Assembly (NCBI RefSeq): GCF_042661605.1
Contig: NZ_JBHSWJ010000002.1
Span: 1,364,001-1,428,000, forward strand
DNA from: Branchiibius cervicis
Lineage (GTDB): Bacteria > Actinomycetota > Actinomycetes > Actinomycetales > Dermatophilaceae
Direction of reading: 5' to 3'
DNA length: 64,000 nt
A model generated the notes under the pieces. That model searched no databases. It was not told the origin of the DNA and worked only from the letters and a program-made list of their open reading frames with translations. Positions within the stretch are counted from its first letter, which is position 1, and each line of letters starts with the position of its first letter. Shown piece after piece: positions 53,006 through 63,353 of this stretch. A program made the position numbers and the translations under genes.

Positions 53006-54154
53006 TGGCCAGCTTCGCCCAGTTCGGTAACGACCTGTTCACCGGTCGCCGGCAGATCGACTTCATCGGCAAACGCCGCCGCTGGTACCTCGTCAGCCTG
53101 GTGCTGATCGTCCTGGCGCTGATCGGCATCTTCGGCCGTGGACTGAACTTCTCCCTGGAGTTCACCGGCGGCTCGGAGGTACGGGTTGCTTCGGTCAGCT
53201 CAGCGCAGATGGCCGACTACGACCAACGTGCCCGGGACACCGTGCGCCAGGCGACCGGCTCGGACGACAATCTGATCATCACCAAGCTCGGTGACGACAC
53301 CGTGCGGGTGCAGTCCGAGAAGCTGGGTAACGGCTCCGCCGCGGCAACCGAGCAGGTGCGGGTGGCCCTGGCCGATCAGTTCAAGGTCCCCGAGAGTGCG
53401 GTGACGACACAGTTCATCGGCCCCTCGTGGGGAGACGGTGACCCGCAAGGCGATCATTGCGTTGATCGTCTTCCTGATTCTGGTCTCGGTCGTGTTGGCG
53501 ATCTACTTCCGCACCTGGACCATGGCCGCCGCCGCCGTCATCGCTCTGCTGCACGACCTGATCATCACGGTCGGTATCTACGCGCTGACCGGGCTGGAGG
53601 TCTCGCCGGCTACCATGATCGGCTTCCTGACCATCCTGGGTTACTCCATGTACGACACCGTGGTGGTGTTCGACAAGGTCCGGGAGAACACCCAGGACGC
53701 TGCCCGCACCGGGCGCCGTACGTACGCCCAAGCGGCCAACTACGCCGTCAACCAGACGCTGGTCCGCTCGATCAACACCTCGGTGGTGGCGTTGCTGCCC
53801 ATCGCGTCATTGCTGGTCGTGGGCTACTTCTTCATCGGCCCGGGCACCCTGCTGGACCTGTCGCTGGCGCTGTTCATCGGTATCGCGGTGGGCACCTACT
53901 CCTCGATCTTCGTCGCCACCCCGGTGCTGGCGTCCCTGCGCAGCCGGGAGCCGTCGATCAAGGAGCAGGACCGCCGCGCGCTGGCCTACCAGGCGGCCCA
54001 GTCCAAGGCGCTGGACGAGGTGGGCGGTGAACACCGCAGCGCCGAATCCATCTCCGGGGTCATCGAGCCGGAGCAGGAGAAGGCGGTCGCCAGCGCGCAA
54101 TCGCGTGCTCGTAGCCGCCGCGAGATCCATCCTCGGGCCAAGCGGGAGGAGTGA
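53005..54154 (+). CDS. secF: Protein translocase subunit SecF (frameshifted in this sequence)
   Basis: ATG 53005 overlaps the secD stop. The first part reads LFTGRRQIDFIGKRRRWYLV and NFSLEFTGGSEVRV. At GGGG 53429-53432 the frame changes (two bases missing, or one extra) and VTRKAIIALIVFLILVSVVL follows, with MIGFLTILGYSMYDTVVVFD, up to 54154. The restored length is about 383 residues with six helices. It is the partner of SecD; the C-terminal tail is basic. As the gene is a core export component, a sequence error is likely. Confidence 0.92.
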
Positions 54155-54678
54155 GCGGCATGGTCGAGGAACTGATCCTGGAGCACACCCGCGACGTCGC
54201 CGACTTCCCCGAGCCCGGGGTGCAGTTCAAGGACCTCACCCCGCTGTTCGCCGCGCCTGAGGCGTTCCGCTCGGTGGTCGACGACATCGGCTCGAGGTAC
54301 CGCGCTGCGGTCGACGTCGTGGTGGGCATCGAGGCCCGGGGATTCATCCTGGCGGCACCGGTGGCGATGGCGATGGATCTTCCGTTCGTCCCGGTCCGCA
54401 AGGCAGGCAAACTGCCCGGACCCACCCTGCGCCAGGAGTATTCGCTGGAGTACGGCACCGCGACCATCGAGGTGCACTCGGATTCCCTGGCGGCCGGCCA
54501 GCGGGTCCTCCTGCTGGATGACGTGCTGGCCACCGGCGGTACGGCCGCGGCCGCGGCGAGCCTGATCGAGCGGACCGGTGCGCGGGTCGCCGCCATCGAG
54601 ATGCTGATGGAGCTGGGGTTCCTGGGCGGCCGGGCCAAACTGGCCGGATACGACGTGAACGCCATCGTGTCGGTCTAA
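54151..54678 (+). CDS. apt: Adenine phosphoribosyltransferase
   Basis: A 175-residue type I phosphoribosyltransferase: FPEPGVQFKDLTPLFAAPEA, VGIEARGFILAAPVA and the PRPP loop VLLLDDVLATGGTAAAA. It salvages adenine to AMP. The GTG start overlaps the secF stop (GTGA); ATG 54160 is an alternative. It precedes relA, as in many actinobacteria. Confidence 0.95.
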   Translation: MSGMVEELILEHTRDVADFPEPGVQFKDLTPLFAAPEAFRSVVDDIGSRYRAAVDVVVGIEARGFILAAPVAMAMDLPFVPVRKAGKLPGPTLRQEYSLEYGTATIEVHSDSLAAGQRVLLLDDVLATGGTAAAAASLIERTGARVAAIEMLMELGFLGGRAKLAGYDVNAIVSV

Positions 54679-54715
54679 CCCACTGTTCGGCGACGAACTG
54701 GCCCCCGACGGCAAC

Positions 54716-54721
54716 TAGACT
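54716..54721 (+). promoter_or_regulatory. -10 element of a probable leaderless relA transcript
   Basis: TAGACT ends 6 bases before the relA ATG; no ribosome site is present. Confidence 0.5.
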
Positions 54722-54727
54722 CTGGTT

Positions 54728-57122
54728 ATGACAGATGCGGGACGCGCCGACCGCGGGCAGGGTTCGCCGACCGCTGCGCGTGTGCGCAACCGGTTGGTGC
54801 GTCTGGGTCAGCCCCGCACGAGCACCAATCGCGTCCTGGAACCTCTGCTGCGCACGGTGCGTGCGACCCACCCCAAGGAAGACCTGACGGTCATCGAACG
54901 CGCCTACGACGTCGCGGAGCGTGCCCACCGCGGCCAGATGCGCAAGAGCGGCGATCCGTACATCACGCATCCGCTGGCGGTGGCCACGATCCTGGCCGAG
55001 CTGGGCATGACCCCGCCCACGCTGGCCGCCGCACTGTTGCACGACACCGTCGAGGACACCGAGTACTCCCTGGAGCACCTGCGCGCCGACTTCGGCGACG
55101 AAATCGCCGGCATGGTCGACGGTGTCACCAAACTGGACAAGGTCACCTACGGTGACGCCGCGCAGGCGGAGACGGTCCGCAAGATGGTCATCGCGATGGC
55201 CAAGGACATCCGGGTGCTGGTGATCAAACTGGCCGACCGCCTGCACAACGCGCGCACCTGGCGGTACGTGTCGCAAGCCTCCGCGCAGCGCAAGGCAACC
55301 GAGACCCTGGAGATCTACGCGCCGCTGGCCCACCGTCTGGGCATGAACACCATCAAGTGGGAGCTGGAGGATCTGTCCTTCGCGACCCTCTACCCCAAGG
55401 TGTACGACGAGATCGCGCGCCTGGTCGCCGAGCGGGCACCAGCTCGCGAGGAGTACCTGCGCAGTGTCCGTGAGCAGGTTACGGCGGATCTGCGTGCCGC
55501 GAAGATCAAGGCAACGGTCACCGGCCGCCCGAAGCACTACTACTCCGTCTACCAGAAGATGATCGTGCGCGGCCGCGACTTCGAGGAGATCTACGATCTG
55601 GTCGCCGTCCGCGTCCTGGTGGAGTCGGTGCGTGACTGCTACGCCGTACTCGGCACCTTGCACACCCGGTGGAGTCCGCTTCCCGGGCGGTTCAAGGACT
55701 ACATCGCGATGCCGAAGTTCAACATGTACCAGTCGCTGCACACCACCGTGGTGGGCCCGGAGGGCAAACCGGTCGAGATCCAGATCCGCACGTACCAGAT
55801 GCACCGCCGGGCGGAGTACGGCGTGGCCGCGCACTGGAAGTACAAGGACGACGCGCGCAACGCGGCCGCCGGAATCGACAGCAGCGACAGCAAGTCCGGG
55901 TCCCTGAACGAGATGGCCTGGCTGCGTCAGTTGATGGAGTGGCAACGGGAGACGGCCGACCCGGGGGAGTTCCTGGACTCGTTGCGCTTCGACGTGGGCT
56001 CCCGCGAGGTGTACGTGTTCACCCCCAAGGGCGCCATCATCGGGTTGCCGGCGGGATCGACCCCCGTGGACTTCGCGTACGCCGTGCACACCGAAGTCGG
56101 GCACCACACCATCGGGGCACGCGTCAACGGCCGGCTGGTCCCGCTGGAGTCGCCGCTGGAGAACGGCGACTCGGTGGAGATCCTCACCTCCAAGGCCGAC
56201 AACGCAGGTCCCAGCAGGGACTGGCTGTCCTTCGTGCGAAGCCCCCGTGCCCGCAACAAGATCCGGCAGTGGTTCTCCAAGGAGCGTCGCGAGGAAGCGA
56301 TCGAACGCGGCAAGGACGCTCTGGCCAAGACGCTTCGCAAGCAGGGTCTTGGTATCCAGCGGTTGATGTCGCCGGAGTCGATGCGCCTGGTGGGCGATCA
56401 GTTGCACTACGCCGACATCGACGGCCTGTACGCCGCGGTGGGCGACGGCCATGTCTCGGCGGAGCACGTCGTCAGCCAACTCGTCGCGGCCCTCGGGGAG
56501 AGGACGCGACCACCGAGGATCTGGCCGAGGCGACGACGCCCACCATGTCGCGTTCGGTGCGCTCCCGCTCCTCCGACCCGGGAGTTACCGTCGTGGGGGC
56601 CGACGACGTCTGGGTGAAGCTGGCCCGCTGCTGCACCCGGTTCCCGGCGACGACATCATCGGATTCGTCACCACCGGCAACGGGGTGTCGGTCCACCGGC
56701 GCGACTGCGTCAACGCCCAGCAGTTGCTCAAACAGCCCGACCGGATCATCCCCGTCGAATGGGCGCCGTCGTCCGCCAGCGTCTTCCTGGTCCAGCTGCA
56801 GGTCGAGGCGCTGGATCGCAACCGGCTGCTCTCCGATGTGACGCGGGTGCTCTCGGACCAGCACGTGAACATCCTGTCGGCGAGCGTTGCGACCAGCCGC
56901 AACCGAGTTGCCATGTCCCGCTTCACCTTCGAGATGGGCGACCCCAGCCACCTCGACCACGTCATCAAGGCCGTACGCAAGATCGACGGGGTTTTCGACG
57001 TCTACCGGATCACCGGCGGGTCGCACCGACGAGCCGACGACGACCCGGTCGATCAGGTCACCGGCGAACCCGTCGATAAGGCAATTCAACCCACGGTCGC
57101 CGGTGAACCGGTGGACCGCTGA
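54728..57122 (+). CDS. relA: (p)ppGpp synthetase/hydrolase RelA/SpoT (two frameshifts in this sequence)
   Basis: A bifunctional Rel protein. An HD hydrolase domain (AHRGQMRKSGDPYITHPLAV, LLHDTVEDTEY) is followed by the synthetase domain (GRPKHYYSVYQKM, YDLVAVRVLV), TGS (YVFTPKGAIIGLPAGSTPVD) and C-terminal ACT domain. Two shifts occur: at GGGG 56495-56498 and CCC 56636-56638, each explained by one missing base. Between them the frame reads DATTEDLAEATTPTMSRS; after them it continues with GDDIIGFVTTGNGVSVHRRD and RLLSDVTRVLSDQHVNILSA to 57122. The restored length is about 798 residues, the normal size. It makes and degrades the stringent-response alarmone. Confidence 0.95.
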
Positions 57123-57302
57123 ACACCTCCCGCCGCATTTCTCGGCCGGGTCAGCGCGGCCGGCGTCGTCCACATCGTCTCTGCGTGGCCGTCCTCAACC
57201 CGGGATCGCTTCGTGAGCGCCGCTGTTCGCAGCCCCGATGGTGGTGCGGCGGCTGCTGACTTGTTAACGTGCAACAGGCGTGGTGGACAAGAGGAGGGTG
57301 CC

Positions 57303-57844
57303 GTGAGTCTGAGCCGGCGCACCCTCGCCCGCAATGCCGTCTGGGCGACACCGGTGCTACTCGTCGGCGCTGTTGCACCGGTCGCTGCCGCCTCGGGCGG
57401 CGGACCAGCGCCCAACTCCGATTCCAATTACTACTGGTCGGCCGAGTCGCAAGGCCACTTCACCCATCTGGAGCCCGCAGCCGGCCACTTGGAGTTCAAC
57501 TACTCCACCCAGATCTCCTACAGGGCCGACCCCTACGTCGCCCCGCCGGAGAAGGCCTGTCTGCAGGTGACGATCATCTTCGATCAGCCGGTCACGTTGC
57601 AACTGCTGGTCACCACTGGCTGGGAACTACTCTCGCCAGCCGACAACGGCCCGGCGACGACCTTTGTCGTACAGGCCTGCCCGAGTGGTCAGGGCGGCGG
57701 GCTGTCGATGGAACTCATCGGCTCGCAAGAAGGGCCGATCACTGCGACCAGCACCATGACCCTCATCAACGGGGGTCGACCACCTGGAGCGACGTCGAGG
57801 ACACCGCCTCGACCGATCTGATAGCCGGCCCGATGCTTGCCTAA
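57303..57844 (+). CDS. Tat-signal secreted protein (frameshifted in this sequence)
   Basis: GTG 57303, with GAGGAGGG upstream, opens SLSRRTLARNAVWATPVLLV, a twin-arginine signal common in actinobacterial proteins of unknown function. The frame runs into a false end at 57821; one base missing in GGGGG 57771-57775 explains it, and the next frame gives STTWSDVEDTASTDLIAG up to 57844. The restored length is about 180 residues. No domain is recognised; two Cys (KACLQV, QACPSG) may form a disulfide. It is convergent with the aminopeptidase, overlapping by 4 bases. Confidence 0.7.
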
Positions 57845-59109
57845 CCGGCAAGGAAAGCGCTCAGAGCCGCGGCGTACATCTCCTGGTCGGCCACGCCGGT
57901 CACCTCACGGATCGAGTGCATCGACAACATCGCCGCTCCGAAATCCACCGTCGTGACCCCGGTCAGCGCGGCGGTCATCGGCCCGACGGTCGAACCACAC
58001 GGTAGGTCCGAGCGCACCACGAACTCCTGGCACGGCACGCCGGCCCGCGCGCAGGCCTCCTTGAACGCGGCCGCTCCGACGGCGTCGGTGGCGTAGCGCA
58101 GGTTGGTGTTGACCTTCAGGACCGGACCGCCGTCGATCGCGATCTGGTGCTGGGGCTCGTGGCGGTCGGCATAGTTGGGATGCGTGGCATGGGCCATATC
58201 CCCTGAAGCCACCGTGGAATTGGCCAGAGCGATGTGCAGGTCCTCACGCCGCCCGCCGAGCGTGAGCACGATGCGCTCCAGCACGGTGGTGAGCAAACTG
58301 GAGAAGGCTCCGCGCTCGGACATCGAGCCGATCTCCTCGTGATCGAACAGGGCGATCAGCGGAATCTGCTGCGGTGCGGCCGCGGCCGACGCGATCAGGG
58401 CGATCGTCGCGGCGTACGACGTGGCCAGGTTGTCCAACCGCCCGCTGGCGAGCAACTCCCGGTTGCGACCGATCAGCGCCGGTGGTTGCGCGTCATGAGT
58501 CATCGCGTCCCAGGCCAGCACGTCTTCGGGTTCTGCGTTGACCAACGAGGCGAGGTACGCCGCGAAGTCACCCGGCGTCGTACCCAGACCCCAGTGCGGG
58601 GCCAGGTGCGCCTGGGCGTTGAACTGCTCGCCTTCGCGCACGCTGCGATCCAGGTGGATGGCCAGCCGGGACACCCGCAGGATCGGGTTGTCCACCTGGA
58701 ACAGCTCCTGGCGCGCGTTGCCGGCCTCGTCGCGTACCACGACCCGGCCCGACAACCCCAGGTCGCGGTCCAGCCAGCTGTTGATGATCGGCCCGCCGTA
58801 CACCTCGACCCCGAGGAGTTGATGGCCGGCACGAGCGAAGTCCGGGCGCGGTTTGATCCGCAGGTTGGGGGAGTCGGTGTGAGCGCCGACGATCTTGAAA
58901 CCCGTGGATGGATCGGACTGGCCCTCGCAGGACCATGCGACCAAGGAGCCGCCGCGGCGGATGAAGTAGCGACCGGGGTCGGTAGGCCAGACGTCGGCCT
59001 CGAGAAGTTCGACGAAACCGGCGACCTCCAGCAACCGTGCGCTGGAGCGGGCCGCGTGGAACGGCGAGGGCGAGTCGCGCAGGTACTCCAGGAGACCTTC
59101 GGTCGACAT
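57841..59109 (-). CDS. apeB: M18 family aminopeptidase
   Basis: A 422-residue zinc peptidase of the aspartyl aminopeptidase family: SPSPFHAARS at the start, KIVGAHTDSPNLRIKP with the metal His/Asp, ALFDHEEIGSMSERGA with the catalytic and metal Glu, and SMHSIREVTGVAD with the final His. It removes N-terminal (often acidic) residues from peptides in the cytoplasm. The ATG start is at 59109; the longer open frame upstream lies in the DUF349 gene. That gene ends 2 bases before, so they are one operon. Confidence 0.94.
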   Translation of the reverse strand: MSTEGLLEYLRDSPSPFHAARSSARLLEVAGFVELLEADVWPTDPGRYFIRRGGSLVAWSCEGQSDPSTGFKIVGAHTDSPNLRIKPRPDFARAGHQLLGVEVYGGPIINSWLDRDLGLSGRVVVRDEAGNARQELFQVDNPILRVSRLAIHLDRSVREGEQFNAQAHLAPHWGLGTTPGDFAAYLASLVNAEPEDVLAWDAMTHDAQPPALIGRNRELLASGRLDNLATSYAATIALIASAAAAPQQIPLIALFDHEEIGSMSERGAFSSLLTTVLERIVLTLGGRREDLHIALANSTVASGDMAHATHPNYADRHEPQHQIAIDGGPVLKVNTNLRYATDAVGAAAFKEACARAGVPCQEFVVRSDLPCGSTVGPMTAALTGVTTVDFGAAMLSMHSIREVTGVADQEMYAAALSAFLAG

Positions 59110-59111
59110 CC

Positions 59112-60482
59112 TCAGGCGTCCAGCTCGCCGGCGCTGGCGCGGACCTGCTCCAACCACGCGCTGCGTGCTTCGAGGGCATCCTGCAACTCTTTGACCTTCT
59201 TGTCGTTGCCCGCGGCGACCGCCTTGTCCAACTGTTTCTGCACGTCGGCCAGGCCCTTCTCCAACTGCTCCACCATCGAGCGGGCCCGGGCGGTGATCTC
59301 CGGGTCGGTGCGCTTCCACTTGCTCTGCTCGGCGTCCCGGACGGCCTGCTCGATGCGGCGCATGCCGCGCTCGATGCGGTCCATGTCCTTGCGCGGCACC
59401 TTGCCCGCGGCATCCCATGCGTCCTGAATCGGGCGCAGAGCAGCCTTAGCGGCGTCGACGTCCTTGACCTTGCCGTCGGCGGGCACGATCTTCTGTGCCT
59501 TGGCCAGTAGGTCCTCCTTCACCTTCAGGTTGGCCTCGAACTCCTCGTTCTCCGCCGCGACCACCGCGTCCTTGGCGCTGAAGAATGCGTCCTGGGCCGC
59601 CTTGAACTGCGCCCACAACGCGTCGTCCTCGGAGCGGGAGGCGCGACCGGCCTTCTTCCACTCGCCCATCAGGCGCTTGAACGCGCCCGCCGTTGCGTTC
59701 CAATCCGTTGAGGTGGACAGTTGCTGGGCTTCGGCGACCAGTTTGGTCTTGGTCTCCTTCGCGACGTTGTGCTCCTGGTCGAGTTTGGCGAAGAAGTTGC
59801 GCCGGGTCTTGTCGAACCCATTGCGGGCGTGACTGAACCGCGTCCACAGCGCGCTCTCCACGTCTTTGTCGAGGCGAGCCCCGCTGCGCTGGGCGGTCTT
59901 CCACTCATCCAACAGTTCGCGCATCCGGCTGGTCGCGGACTTCCACTGCATCCGCTCCGGAGCGGTGTTCGCCAGCGCCTCCGCCTCCACGACCAGCCTC
60001 TCGCGTTCCTCCGCAGCCTGCGCCTTGGCCGCAGCACGAGCCTCACCCTCGACCTGAGCCTTAACGGTCAACGCGGTGGCAATCTGCTCCACGATCCCGT
60101 CGAGCGCGGCGAGGTCCCCGACCACGTGCGCTTCCGCCACCTGGGCACGTAGAGCGGCGAGTTGCTGCTGGCCACTGCCAGTCGAGAGGTCGGTCTGCGT
60201 GACCCGCTGCAGCAGCAGGCGCGCGGATCCGGCCAATTCGTCGTACTTACGGGCGAAGAAGGCGATGGCTTCCTCAGCAGTCGCGTCCGGGTAGGTGCCG
60301 ACCTCTCGCTCACCGTCCGGGGTGCGCACCATGACGACACCCTCGTCGGTCACCCGGCCGAACGACGCCGCATCGCTGGTGGGCGCCGCCGTGACCGTCG
60401 GCGCTGCTGCGGCGACCGGGGCAACACTCGCCGGGGACGGTCGGCGAGCAGGTGGCGTGGGCTTGGGAGCGTCGGGGGACAT
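59112..60482 (-). CDS. DUF349 domain-containing protein
   Basis: 456 residues. An Ala/Pro/Thr-rich start (about 40 residues) is followed by a small beta part (GVVMVRTPDGEREVGTYPD) and then repeated DUF349 helical units with W-x-x-A / F pattern (LLDEWKTAQRSGARLDKD, ALWTRFSHARNGFDKTRR, LMGEWKKAGRASRSEDDALW), forming long coiled coils. The function is unknown; the family is widespread in actinobacteria next to metabolic genes. It is divergent from the metallo-hydrolase and co-directional with apeB. Confidence 0.9.
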   Translation of the reverse strand: MSPDAPKPTPPARRPSPASVAPVAAAAPTVTAAPTSDAASFGRVTDEGVVMVRTPDGEREVGTYPDATAEEAIAFFARKYDELAGSARLLLQRVTQTDLSTGSGQQQLAALRAQVAEAHVVGDLAALDGIVEQIATALTVKAQVEGEARAAAKAQAAEERERLVVEAEALANTAPERMQWKSATSRMRELLDEWKTAQRSGARLDKDVESALWTRFSHARNGFDKTRRNFFAKLDQEHNVAKETKTKLVAEAQQLSTSTDWNATAGAFKRLMGEWKKAGRASRSEDDALWAQFKAAQDAFFSAKDAVVAAENEEFEANLKVKEDLLAKAQKIVPADGKVKDVDAAKAALRPIQDAWDAAGKVPRKDMDRIERGMRRIEQAVRDAEQSKWKRTDPEITARARSMVEQLEKGLADVQKQLDKAVAAGNDKKVKELQDALEARSAWLEQVRASAGELDA

Positions 60483-60598
60483 CGGATGACCTTTGTGTCG
60501 GTGACAGAGCGCCTGCGGGGTTTATCGGTTCCCCGCCGTCGTTCAGTCTAGGCGGCACGTGGCCGCGCTCACGTCGGTTGGGCCGGTGCGGTAGCGGC

Positions 60599-60604
60599 TA
60601 GGCT
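60599..60604 (+). promoter_or_regulatory. -10 element upstream of the metallo-hydrolase
   Basis: TAGGCT lies 8 bases before the GTG start, with TTGGGC 15 bases further upstream. No ribosome site follows, so the message is probably leaderless. Confidence 0.4.
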
Positions 60605-60612
60605 CGTGCACC

Positions 60613-61305
60613 GTGCTGCTCTCCGCGATCCCCGCCCCCGTCTTCGGGACCAACTGTTACGTCCTGGGCACCGGTAACGGGCAGGAGTGCGTCGTGGTCG
60701 ATCCCGGGATCGGGGTCTACGAACCGCTGATGGATCTGCTGCGCGAGCACAAGCTCAAGCCGACCGCGGTGCTGCTGACACACGGTCATCTGGACCACAC
60801 CTACAGCGTCACCCCCGTCTGCGGCGGCACCATCGGCGCCTACATCCACGCCGACGACCGCTACCGCCTGGTCGACCCGTTGGCCGAGGTCGGGCCGCAG
60901 TTGTTGATGGGTCTTGAGCAGCAGTTCGGGCAGCGTGCCACCTGGGCCGAGCCCGACGACGTACGCGAAATCGGTGACGGTCAGAGCCTCGAACTGGCCG
61001 GGCTCACCTTCGAGGTCCGACATGCGCCGGGCCACACCGAAGGCAGCGTGATCTTCGGTCTGGGCGTTGTCCCGGACCAGGTCGCCGACTCCGGTCTGGC
61101 CCGCACCGCCCTGTCCGGCGACGTGCTGTTCGCGGGGTCCATCGGGCGCACCGACCTTCCTGGTGGCTCCCACCCCGCGATGCTCGACTCGCTGCGCGAC
61201 GTCGTGCTGCCGATGGCCGACGAGACCCTCGTCCTGCCCGGCCACGGCAGCGCAACGACCATGGCGAACGAACGCGCCACCAATCCGTATCTGCAAGACC
61301 TGTAA
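60613..61305 (+). CDS. MBL-fold metallo-hydrolase (glyoxalase II-like)
   Basis: 230 residues of the metallo-beta-lactamase fold: GTNCYVLGTGNGQECVVVDP at the start, the metal motif LLTHGHLDHTYS, RHAPGHTEGSV (third His), ALSGDVLFAGSIGRTDLPGG (bridging Asp) and LVLPGHGSATTM (last His). This is the layout of hydroxyacylglutathione-hydrolase-like enzymes, which in actinobacteria probably use other thiol esters. It stands 13 bases before hisS and is often found there. Confidence 0.9.
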   Translation: MLLSAIPAPVFGTNCYVLGTGNGQECVVVDPGIGVYEPLMDLLREHKLKPTAVLLTHGHLDHTYSVTPVCGGTIGAYIHADDRYRLVDPLAEVGPQLLMGLEQQFGQRATWAEPDDVREIGDGQSLELAGLTFEVRHAPGHTEGSVIFGLGVVPDQVADSGLARTALSGDVLFAGSIGRTDLPGGSHPAMLDSLRDVVLPMADETLVLPGHGSATTMANERATNPYLQDL

Positions 61306-61318
61306 GGACTCTCATCAC

Positions 61319-62661
61319 ATGGCCACCAAGGTGACCCCCATCAGCGGCTTCCAGGAATGGTTGCCGGCCCAGCGCATCGCCGAGCAGTACGTGCTCGACA
61401 CCATCCGCGAGGTGTTCGAACTGCACGGCTTCGCCTCGATCAACACCCGCGCGGTGGAACCGGTGGAGCGCCTGGCCGGTCAGGGCGAGGACGCCGACAA
61501 GGAGATCTACGGAGTACGTCGATTGGCCGCCGAGGCGGGCGAGCCCACTGAGCTGGGGCTGCACTTCGACCTGACCGTGCCCTTCAGCCGGTACGTCGTG
61601 GAGAACGCCGGGAAGCTGACCTTCCCCTTCCGGCGTTACCAGATCCAGCCGGCGTGGCGGGGGAGCGCCCGCAGCGGGGACGGTACCGCGAGTTCATCCA
61701 GGCCGACATCGACATCGTGGATACCGGCGAGCTGCCGTTCCACTACGAAGTCGAGTTGCCCCTGGTCATCGCCGACGTCTTCGGTCGGCTGCCGGTCGGT
61801 GAGTACGTGATCCTGGTCAACAACCGCAAGATCTGCGAGGGGTTCTACCTCGGCCTGGGGATCGAGGACGTGGTGCAGACCCTGCGCACGATCGACAAGC
61901 TGGACAAGATCGGCGCCGACGGCGTGAGCCGGGTGCTGGCAGAGGCGGGGCTCACCGACGAGCAGATCCGCCAGTGCCTGGCCCTGGCCGAGATCTCCAG
62001 CACCGACACCTCCTTCGCCGATGCGGTCCGCGCCCTGGGCGTGCAGCACCCGCTGCTGGAGGAGGGGTTGGAGCAGCTCACGGCGATCATGGCCGTCGCC
62101 GGGGAGTTGGCACCCGGCGTACTGCGAGCGGACCTGAAGATCGCCCGCGGGCTGGACTACTACACCGGCACGGTCTACGAGACGTTGCTGTTGCGCCAGC
62201 CGGAGTACGGCTCGATCTGCTCCGGTGGCCGGTACGACGCCCTGGCCTCTGACGGCAAGCGCACCTACCCGGGGGTCGGGATCTCGATCGGGGTTTCGCG
62301 GCTGCTCGGGCTACTGATCGGCGAGGAGGGCCTGACCGCCTCCCGGGAGACACCGGTCGCGGTTCTGGTCGCGGTGAACGACGAAGCGCAGCGGACCGAT
62401 TCGATGCGGATCGCCACCGCGCTACGGGCCCGTGGGATCAACACCCTGGTGGCGCCCAAAGCGGCGAAGTTCGGCAAGCAGATCCAATTCGCCGACCGTC
62501 GTGGGATTCCGTTCGTGTGGTTCCCGGCGGCCGGCGGCGACGGGCAGGACCAGGTCAAGGACATTCGTAGCGGGCAGCAGGTCGACGCCGATGCAGCCTC
62601 CTGGACGCCGGTGCCGGCCGACCTGCGACCCGGCCTGGTCACCCCGGGGTCAATCGCCTGA
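61319..62661 (+). CDS. hisS: Histidyl-tRNA synthetase (frameshifted in this sequence)
   Basis: ATG 61319 opens TKVTPISGFQEWLPAQRIAE and reads to motif 2 (FPFRRYQIQPAWRG). At GGGGG 61659-61663 one base is missing; the next frame gives ERPQRGRYREFIQADIDIVD and continues with RGLDYYTGTVYETLL (histidine-binding) to 62661. The restored length is about 447 residues with the C-terminal anticodon-binding domain. As the only hisS in view and an essential gene, it is most likely intact in the organism. It is convergent with the membrane protein gene. Confidence 0.95.
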
Positions 62662-63273
62662 CACGCCGGCGACGGATCGGCGCAACCCCAGCTGCGCCAG
62701 TCGCAGGTCGGCCAGGCCGCGCACGGCAACCGGGTCACCGAGCCGCCAGGCGACGACCGGGTCGGGGTTGACGGCCAGCAGGGAGGCGGGCTTGGAGTTC
62801 TGCAACGCGTCCCAGGCCAGGAGAGCGTCGCCCCCAGGCATCTGCAGGCGCCGGCGCGCCACCGAGGCCCGGCGCACCCACGGCAGCCGCAGGCCCAGCC
62901 AGAGCATCACCGCCACGAACACCGCACTGAGCGCGATGGTGGCGGCCAGCAGCCAGCCGAGCCGGTCGATGGTGGTCGCGAAGGTCTCACCCGCGTCGCG
63001 GACACTGACACCGGCGCCCGCGGCGGACTGGAACGGCTCCTGCAAGCTGGACCCGACCAACGGGATGTCGCCGGCCTTCTGGGCCAACGAGCGCATCTGC
63101 TCATCGAACGTCGATCCGCCGTCCCGTAGCTGCCGCCCGGCTTCGCCCAGCTGACGCATCCGGGCCCCGATCATCCAGGCCAGCCAGCACAACACGACGG
63201 TCCAGACCAGCAGGAGGAAATCGGTGAGGATTTGGACGGTGCGCCGGGCGGGTGTGTTGGAGTACAGCGTCAC
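62650..63273 (-). CDS. Membrane protein, hypothetical
   Basis: 207 residues with an N-terminal membrane helix (ILTDFLLLVWTVVLCWLAWM), a helical middle (GARMRQLGEAGRQLRDGG), a second helix (LGWLLAATIALSAVFVAVML) and a polar C-terminus (VAWRLGDPVAVRGLADLRL). The GTG start follows GGAGG at a good distance. This two-helix layout is common among uncharacterised actinobacterial proteins. It overlaps the hisS end by 12 bases on the opposite strand. Confidence 0.8.
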   Translation of the reverse strand: MTLYSNTPARRTVQILTDFLLLVWTVVLCWLAWMIGARMRQLGEAGRQLRDGGSTFDEQMRSLAQKAGDIPLVGSSLQEPFQSAAGAGVSVRDAGETFATTIDRLGWLLAATIALSAVFVAVMLWLGLRLPWVRRASVARRRLQMPGGDALLAWDALQNSKPASLLAVNPDPVVAWRLGDPVAVRGLADLRLAQLGLRRSVAGVSGD

Positions 63274-63353
63274 GGGCGACCTCCGGTGAAGGCGGGGCCC
63301 GGACACGCCGGACCGGTTGTGGTGCGAACCTAGCGCAGCAGCGGCAACGGACA

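Noticed and set aside
54344..56479. 711-codon open frame on the minus strand
   Set aside because: Antisense to relA and apt, whose motifs are unmistakable; long antisense frames are expected at this GC content.
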